The notes beneath the pieces were generated by a model that did no database searches, had not been told where the DNA came from, and worked only from the letters and a program-made list of their open reading frames with translations. Below are positions 58,631-64,000 of a stretch of 64,000 nucleotides of DNA, piece after piece (position 1 is the first letter of the stretch; each line of letters opens with the position of its first letter). Source of the stretch: Clostridium sp. MB40-C1 (GTDB lineage Bacteria > Bacillota > Clostridia > Clostridiales > Clostridiaceae); the NCBI RefSeq assembly GCF_030913655.1, contig NZ_CP133189.1, positions 1,302,001-1,366,000 of the forward strand, read 5' to 3'. A program made the translations under genes and the position numbers.

Positions 58631-58690
58631 TTAAGTGAGTAAATTGTATAATTCACAAATTACATAGCTACATGCAAGTTACTCAAATAT
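58631..58690. repeat. Dispersed palindromic repeat, copy B
   Basis: TGAGTAAATTGTATAATTCAC is followed by AAATTACATAGCTACATG and AAGTTACTCA. It aligns with copy A (14661-14716), including the identical CATAGCTACATGCAA core. Confidence 0.65.
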
Positions 58691-58720
58691 TCATTAAAAA
58701 AGTAAAATATAAGTATTTAT

Positions 58721-58758
58721 ATAATAAAGTATCTACTAATAGTAGATACTTTATTATA
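58721..58758. terminator. Perfect palindromic terminator
   Basis: AATAAAGTATCTAC pairs exactly with GTAGATACTTTATT around TAATA. Confidence 0.85.
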
Positions 58759-58814
58759 TATAGGGCTATTTGTTAATAAGTATGCACAATATATTAAAGA
58801 AAGGTGATGAAAAA

Positions 58815-60569
58815 ATGAAACTTAAATCAGTAGCAACAAATAGTTTAAAGGGAATTTATAATAGTCTTAAAAGATTTCCCGTAACTATAAGTTGTTCTAG
58901 TGTTTTAACAATAATGCTTATATTTATGTCAGAAAAACAAAATGTTTTAAGTAATGATATAATAAATAATTTAAGACGTATTAACATGACTATAGCTCTT
59001 GCAATACCTCTATCTTTATGTATAAAACTTATAATAGAGAAAAAAGATGAATTTAAAAAAGGTTTTAAAGGTATTTTATATTTATTAGGTGGTTTAAGTT
59101 TAATATTTTATTATGTTATATTTCTCAAAGAACTTAATATGGTGAGTATAACAAGGTATATGGGGATTAGTATATTTTTGTATATATCTTTTATGTATAT
59201 ACTATGGTTGGGTAAGAAAGACAATTATGAATTATATGTTATAAAGGTGATTTCAGGGTTTTTTCTTACAATTATATATTCTTTTGTATTGTTTTTGGGA
59301 ATTTCAGCTATAATTTTTTCCATAGATAAGCTTTTTTATATACACATATCAGGGGAATTTTATTATTACATGTTTTTGATTACAACTTTAGTTTTTGCTT
59401 TATCCTTATTCTTAGGAAAAGTGCCTTTTAAAAATAATGAATTTAAAGTATCTAATTACCCAAAAGCTTTTAAAATACTTATTTTATATATAGTAATACC
59501 TTTAATCTCAATTTATACAATCATACTATATGCATATTTTGCAAAGATTATAATTACAATGAAATGGCCTATAGGTCTTGTATCTCATCTTGTGTTATGG
59601 TATTCATTAATAAGTGTAGGGGTAATTTTCTTTATATCTCCAATAAGAAGCGAAAGCACCTTAGCTAGAAAATTTTTGCTATGGTTTCCTAAAATTATCC
59701 TGCCTCTTATGGCAATGATGTTTTGTTCAATAGGAATTAGAATAAAAGCTTATGGATTAACTGAAAGAAGGTATTTTGTAGTTGTACTTGGATTATGGCT
59801 ACTTGGAATTATGATCTATTTTTCTATTAATAATAAAAAACTTAAAAATATAATTATTCCTATATCTCTTTCTATAATAGTATTAAACTCGGTAATAGGT
59901 CCTTTTAGTAGTTATTCTTTATCTAAATACAGTCAAAATAAAAGATTAGAAAAAATTTTATTAAGAAATAATATGTTAAAAGATAAAAAGACTATAATTT
60001 CTAATAAAAACATTTCTCAAAATGATAAGATTCAGATAAGTATGATACTTAAATATTTTAAAGATAATCATAGTTTGGAAAATGTAAAATATCTTCCAAG
60101 TAAATTTCATATCAATGATATGAAGGACGTATTGGGGTTTGAATTTACTAGTATAGGCACTGATATAGGTAACGATTATATATACTACAATAGCAATAGC
60201 TTTCAGAAACCTGTAAAAGTTAATGGCTATGACTATTTATTTAACATAATGAGTTTGAATAATGAAACAAAAGTTAATGATTTAATCAAAATAACATACA
60301 ATAGAGATACATTTTCTTTTGAAGTTTTTTATGGAGGAAATAAGATTTATAGTGAAAGGTTAGATGAATATGCAAATTTAGTTTATAATAAATATAAAGA
60401 ACAGATAGGTCTAGACTCTGTACCAAGTGAAGATATGACTTTTATGGATGAAAATAGCAAAGTGAAAATTAAAGTTATTTTTAATCATATTGGTGGTACA
60501 AAAAATATTTCAGCAGAAACAATTATTGTAAAAGATATGGATTTTTATATCCTTTTAAAGATAAAATAA
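58815..60569 (+). CDS. DUF4153 family membrane protein
   Basis: This 584-residue protein has an N-terminal membrane region of about 11-12 helices (roughly 20-385) and a C-terminal soluble domain of about 190 residues (beta-rich, 'GFEFTSIGTDIGNDYIYYNSNSFQKPVKVNGYDYLF'). The N-terminal 'LKSVATNSLKGIYNSLKRFPVTISCS' with 'PLSLCIKLIIEKK' is the DUF4153 pattern. The function is unknown; some members affect envelope stress. A longer frame from 58770 is possible, but AAAGGTGATG before 58815 marks the true start. It is monocistronic, with terminators on both sides. Confidence 0.85.
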   Translation: MKLKSVATNSLKGIYNSLKRFPVTISCSSVLTIMLIFMSEKQNVLSNDIINNLRRINMTIALAIPLSLCIKLIIEKKDEFKKGFKGILYLLGGLSLIFYYVIFLKELNMVSITRYMGISIFLYISFMYILWLGKKDNYELYVIKVISGFFLTIIYSFVLFLGISAIIFSIDKLFYIHISGEFYYYMFLITTLVFALSLFLGKVPFKNNEFKVSNYPKAFKILILYIVIPLISIYTIILYAYFAKIIITMKWPIGLVSHLVLWYSLISVGVIFFISPIRSESTLARKFLLWFPKIILPLMAMMFCSIGIRIKAYGLTERRYFVVVLGLWLLGIMIYFSINNKKLKNIIIPISLSIIVLNSVIGPFSSYSLSKYSQNKRLEKILLRNNMLKDKKTIISNKNISQNDKIQISMILKYFKDNHSLENVKYLPSKFHINDMKDVLGFEFTSIGTDIGNDYIYYNSNSFQKPVKVNGYDYLFNIMSLNNETKVNDLIKITYNRDTFSFEVFYGGNKIYSERLDEYANLVYNKYKEQIGLDSVPSEDMTFMDENSKVKIKVIFNHIGGTKNISAETIIVKDMDFYILLKIK

Positions 60570-60583
60570 TATTCAAATAAAAA

Positions 60584-60629
60584 TAATAGGTACCATATTG
60601 TACAATAATATGTAGTACCTATTTATTTA
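60584..60629 (+). terminator. Terminator after the DUF4153 gene
   Basis: AATAGGTACCATATTGT pairs with an arm ending ATATGTAGTACCTATT, followed by TATTTATG. Confidence 0.8.
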
Positions 60630-60708
60630 TGTATATCATTTATCGTAATAATTTTCAACATTTAGAGAAATCTAAAGACACTATATAAATTTTAAAATTT
60701 TGTTTAAT

Positions 60709-61287
60709 TTACGAAGACAACTTGTCACATGAAAGTACATAAGCCGGAGGAAGATTTTTTATAACTCTAATAGTTTCTATCTTAAAAAAGAAACTATTTA
60801 TAAAATCCCTTTTTAACAAAGTGTACTGGAATGTTATAAATTTACCATTTTCTTTCAATAATTCATTGGATTTTTTTAAGATATTTATAGAAGTAGATTT
60901 TTTAAGACTAGCAAAAGGTAATCCAGATACAATGTAATCAATTTTGTAAACTCCGTATTTGTTCAAATGAGTATCTATATTTTCTGCAGAATCATTTATT
61001 ATATAGACATCATCTATATTACTATATTTTTCTTTCAATATGTTGTAAAATTTTGAGTTATATTCGATTACAAAAAGTTTAGTGCCTTTTCTTTTACGAT
61101 TTATTAATTCTTCTGTAAAAACTCCTGTCCCAGGACCATATTCAACTATATTTTTTGCAGTTTGAAAGTTTATATTTTCTACCATTTTATATGCTAATTT
61201 TTTAGAACTGGGTGATACTGCGCCTATTACTTTCCAATTTAAAATGTATTCTTTCATAAAGCATATTTTTTCTATAAAATTTCCCAT
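60709..61287 (-). CDS. Class I SAM methyltransferase, phospholipid N-methyltransferase-like
   Basis: This 192-residue protein has 'VIGAVSPSSKKLAYKMVENINF', typical of the PmtA/COG3963 group, then SAM motif I 'NIVEYGPGTGVFTEELI', acidic 'LFVIEYNSKF', 'VYIINDSAENI' and 'DYIVSGLPFASL' (motif IV, NLPF/GLPF type). The fold is shared with KsgA rRNA dimethylases. Relatives methylate phosphatidylethanolamine or other amines; the clostridial substrate is not known. The ATG has AGGGGGAG upstream. It is monocistronic, convergent with the DUF4153 gene. Confidence 0.85.
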   Translation of the reverse strand: MGNFIEKICFMKEYILNWKVIGAVSPSSKKLAYKMVENINFQTAKNIVEYGPGTGVFTEELINRKRKGTKLFVIEYNSKFYNILKEKYSNIDDVYIINDSAENIDTHLNKYGVYKIDYIVSGLPFASLKKSTSINILKKSNELLKENGKFITFQYTLLKRDFINSFFFKIETIRVIKNLPPAYVLSCDKLSS

Positions 61288-61527
61288 AATACTCCCCCTA
61301 ATCGATGTTTGTATTTTATTTACATTTATAATAATACAAGATAATTATTAAGATAAAAAATACAAATTTATTAATTATTTCTTAATTTTTCTATAAGTTA
61401 AAGTAATTATGTAATGGCAAAAATTAGAGTTAATTGAATACAAGAAGTTAGCATAAAATTAATATTTAGTGTATACTATTTTAAAGTTATTAAATATACA
61501 CTATAGGACGATGAAAGGACAAAATAT

Positions 61528-63723
61528 ATGGAAAAAGTTTTAGTATTAGCAGAAAAACCATCAGTAGGAAGAGATTTAGCAAAAGTCTTAAATTGTAAAG
61601 AAAAAAGAAATGGTTATATAGAAGGAAAAAATCATATTGTTACTTGGGCTTTGGGACATTTAGTAACTCTTGCTGATCCTGAAGTTTATGATGATAGATA
61701 TAAGCAATGGCGAATAGAAGATTTACCTATGCTTCCTGAAAAAATGAAGCTTGTTGTAATTAAAAAGTCTGGAAAACAATTTAGTGTGGTTAAGGATTTA
61801 ATGAAAAGAAAAGATGTTAGTGAAATAGTAATAGCTACAGATGCAGGAAGAGAAGGAGAACTAGTAGCTAGATGGATAATTGACAAAGCAAGAGTAAAAA
61901 AACCACTTAAAAGGCTTTGGATTTCCTCACAAACAGATAAGGCTATTAAAGAAGGTTTTAGAAATTTAAGACCTTCATCAAAGTATGATAATTTATATAA
62001 GGCAGCACAATGTAGAGCGGAAGCTGATTGGATTGTAGGTTTAAATATTACAAGAGCTCTTACTTGTAAGCATAATGCCCAATTAACAGCAGGTAGAGTA
62101 CAGTCATCAACACTTGCCATGATAGTTAATCGTGAAGAAGAAATAAAAAATTTCAAACCACGAGATTATTTTGTAATAAATGCAAAGACCAAGGGTTTTA
62201 CACTTCAATGGAAAGATAAAAATAATAATAGTAATATTTTTGAAGAAGATAGGGCAAATAAAATTCTTTTAAAAACAAAAAGTAAAGAAGGAAGTGTAGT
62301 TGAAGTTAGTGAAAGTGCTAAAAAGCAATTTGCCCCTGCATTATATGATTTAACAGAGTTACAAAGAGATGCAAATAGAATTTTTGGATATTCAGCCAAA
62401 CAAACATTATCTATAATGCAAAGACTATATGAAAATTACAAGATATTAACTTATCCTAGAACAGATTCAAGATATATTTCTACTGATATAGTAGCTACAT
62501 TACCAGAACGATTAAAAGCTATTTCAATAGGTAATTATAAAACTTGTGCCACGGAAATATTAAAGGGTAAGATAAATGCTCATAAGAGCTTCGTAGATAA
62601 TAGTAAGGTAAGTGACCATCATGCAATAATTCCAACAGAAGAAAGAGGGAAAATATCCCTTTTAAGTAGTGAAGAAAAACATATTTATGATTTAGTAGTT
62701 AAAAGATTTTTAGCTGTGATGCTACCACCATATGAATATCTACAAACTACTATAAAAGTAAACATTAATGATGAGATTTTCATGGCAAAGGGAAATGTAA
62801 TAAAATCAAAAGGGTGGAAAAAGGTATACGATAGATCTGATGATTTAACAGAAGATGAGGATGAAAAAGATAGTCAAGTGTTACCCATAGTAAAAAAAGG
62901 TGACAAGTTAAATATAACTTTAGTAGAAAGTAAAAAGCTTAAAACAAAAGCACCCGCAAGGTTTAATGAGGGTACTTTATTATCAGCAATGGAAAAACCT
63001 CAAAAACATGTAGCTGTAGATAAGGTTTCTGCTAAAACATTAGGAGAAACTGGTGGTATAGGAACCGTTGCTACAAGAGCTGATATAATTGAAAAACTAT
63101 TTAATATGTTCTATATAGAAAAAGATGGAAAGGAAATATTGCCTACATCAAAAGGAAAGCAACTTATAGAACTTGTACCAGAAGAATTGAAATCGCCATT
63201 AATGACTGCTAAATGGGAACTTGAGCTAGAACTTATAAGCAAAGGCAAGAAAGATCCAAGGAATTTTATAGAGAAAATGAGGAAATATGCAACTGAATTA
63301 GTTCAAGATGTTAAGAAAAGCAGCGATAAGTTTAAGCATGACAATCTTACGGGTAAAAAGTGTCCTAAATGTGGCAAATATATGTTAGAAGTTAAAAGCA
63401 AGCATGGAATAATGAATGTATGTCAGGATAGAGAGTGCGGTCATAGAGAAAATATAAGCAAATTTACTAATGCAAGGTGTCCGGAATGTAAAAAGAGGTT
63501 AGAGCTCAGGGGACATGGAGAAGGTCAAATCTATATTTGTCCAAATACAAACTGTAACTTTAAAGAAAAGGCATCATCATTTAATAAAAGATTTAATAAT
63601 AAGAATGATAAGTTAAATAAAAGAGAAGTTCAAAATTATATGAATAAAATGAAAAGAGAAGCCGAAAAAGATATAAACAATCCATTTGGAGAATTAATGG
63701 CTATGTTTAATGATAAAAAGTAG
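61528..63723 (+). CDS. topB: DNA topoisomerase III
   Basis: This is a 731-residue type IA topoisomerase. The TOPRIM domain has 'VLAEKPSVGRDLAKVL' and 'IVIATDAGREGELVARWI'. The central gate domains have 'LNITRALTC', 'AGRVQSSTLAMIVNREEEIKNF' and the active-site Tyr309 in 'ILTYPRTDSRYIS'. 'RFNEGTLLSAME' and 'GIGTVATRADIIEKL' follow. The C-terminal part has two zinc-ribbon-like Cys sets ('KCPKCGKYML', 'CQDRECGH', 'RCPECKKRLEL', 'CPNTNC'). It decatenates and relaxes negatively supercoiled DNA. AAAGGAC precedes the ATG by eight bases. It is a chromosomal-size protein, not flanked by plasmid or conjugative genes. Confidence 0.95.
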   Translation: MEKVLVLAEKPSVGRDLAKVLNCKEKRNGYIEGKNHIVTWALGHLVTLADPEVYDDRYKQWRIEDLPMLPEKMKLVVIKKSGKQFSVVKDLMKRKDVSEIVIATDAGREGELVARWIIDKARVKKPLKRLWISSQTDKAIKEGFRNLRPSSKYDNLYKAAQCRAEADWIVGLNITRALTCKHNAQLTAGRVQSSTLAMIVNREEEIKNFKPRDYFVINAKTKGFTLQWKDKNNNSNIFEEDRANKILLKTKSKEGSVVEVSESAKKQFAPALYDLTELQRDANRIFGYSAKQTLSIMQRLYENYKILTYPRTDSRYISTDIVATLPERLKAISIGNYKTCATEILKGKINAHKSFVDNSKVSDHHAIIPTEERGKISLLSSEEKHIYDLVVKRFLAVMLPPYEYLQTTIKVNINDEIFMAKGNVIKSKGWKKVYDRSDDLTEDEDEKDSQVLPIVKKGDKLNITLVESKKLKTKAPARFNEGTLLSAMEKPQKHVAVDKVSAKTLGETGGIGTVATRADIIEKLFNMFYIEKDGKEILPTSKGKQLIELVPEELKSPLMTAKWELELELISKGKKDPRNFIEKMRKYATELVQDVKKSSDKFKHDNLTGKKCPKCGKYMLEVKSKHGIMNVCQDRECGHRENISKFTNARCPECKKRLELRGHGEGQIYICPNTNCNFKEKASSFNKRFNNKNDKLNKREVQNYMNKMKREAEKDINNPFGELMAMFNDKK

Positions 63724-63730
63724 AAAATGT

Positions 63731-63775
63731 AAAAAGGTGTGCTAAAACTTATTAACTTGCACACCTTTTTTGTTT
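63731..63775 (+). terminator. Terminator after topB
   Basis: AAAAAGGTGTGC pairs with GCACACCTTTTT around 17 bases, followed by TTGTTT. Confidence 0.92.
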
Positions 63776-63935
63776 AATTAAGATGTATACTAAACATAAA
63801 TGATTATCATCTTCATATGTTCTTCAAATAAAACTGATATTATATGAGAAATATGCTGTTTAAATAAAAAAAGGATGATGTGTATTAGTTTATTAGTATA
63901 TAGTTTATAAACTGAATTTTTAAGGGAGGAAGGCG

Positions 63936-64000
63936 ATGAAAGAATTTCAATTAATAAAAAAAGTATCAACATATCTTGTATTAGCATTTATGGTGGTAGT
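63936..64000 (+). CDS. Start of an exported or membrane protein (partial)
   Basis: The ATG at 63936 follows AAGGGAGGAAGG, a very strong RBS. The 21 visible residues (MKEFQLIKKVSTYLVLAFMVV) form a basic start and a hydrophobic core, as in a signal peptide or first membrane helix. The gene runs off the window, so nothing else can be said. Confidence 0.7.
   Translation, partial: MKEFQLIKKVSTYLVLAFMVV

Noticed and set aside
61528-63723. Conjugative-element topoisomerase
   Set aside because: topB can ride on integrative elements, but no relaxase, type IV secretion or integrase genes flank it here.
63790-63987. 65-residue minus-strand reading frame at the right edge
   Set aside because: It overlaps the strong RBS and start of the rightward partial gene and has no RBS of its own.

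Overview
The window is 64 kb of very AT-rich chromosome from a low-GC, anaerobic, spore-forming Firmicute. It is most likely Clostridium sensu stricto, of the C. botulinum/C. sporogenes type. This rests on Clostridium-style proteins and codon use, strong GGAGG ribosome binding sites, a secreted lipase, SleB/LysM cell-wall hydrolases, HD-GYP and chemotaxis genes, BlaI/BlaR1-type regulation and many U-tailed hairpin terminators. The species is inferred, not proven. No rRNA, tRNA, CRISPR array, prophage or complete insertion sequence was seen.

Layout. 1-4.6 kb: the end of nagB, a yjdF gene behind a probable yjdF riboswitch, a YtrA-type GntR/ABC operon with its operator, and a LUD-domain protein. 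4.6-7 kb: a 1-kb non-coding region with a 102-bp tandem repeat, then a secreted lipase. 7-10.4 kb: leftward single genes (hexapeptide acetyltransferase, YxeA, VanZ-RDD, ElaA). 10.5-13.9 kb: a leftward cassette of carboxyl-methyltransferase-like protein, AhbD-like radical SAM/SPASM enzyme, ECF S-component and a STAYGREEN (Mg-dechelatase) homologue. It is flanked by a decayed copy of the methyltransferase 3' end and is the best candidate for an undescribed system, probably tetrapyrrole scavenging or remodelling. 14-21 kb: GNAT, Crp/Fnr with a divergent MFS pump, an M23-like membrane protein, a MATE pump and a CofE-family ligase. 21-31 kb: a short chemoreceptor and a tandem-receiver protein, both behind sigma-D-type promoters; a cytosolic YceG-HtrA fusion; a c-di-AMP-riboswitch-controlled SleB hydrolase; an exonuclease; two exported proteins; a Cache chemoreceptor.

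31-42 kb: GIY-YIG protein, a 140-bp inverted-repeat element, ArsC-like protein, YjiH, glucosaminidase, GAF-HD-GYP phosphodiesterase, and an ABC operon carrying an exact 584-bp tandem duplication. 42-50.6 kb: a two-component system, a MarR/MATE pair with shared operator motifs, AlaX and an ABC-F ATPase. 50.6-55.3 kb: an accessory island with a membrane-anchored subtilase, BlaR1-like sensor, BlaI repressor and BlaI-type operators, a small ORF echoing the ABC-F C-terminus, a frameshifted membrane protein, a truncated Xre regulator and a TwoAYGGAY structured RNA. 55.3-64 kb: DUF2935-like protein, DegV, a 58-residue membrane protein, polysaccharide deacetylase, DUF4153 protein, a phospholipid-methyltransferase-like protein, topoisomerase III and the start of an exported protein.

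Two themes recur. Envelope and signalling genes sit as independent units, each closed by a terminator. Accessory cassettes are bordered by duplicated gene ends (methyltransferase 3' end, ABC-F 3' end, protease 5' end), which suggests repeated recombination at gene boundaries.
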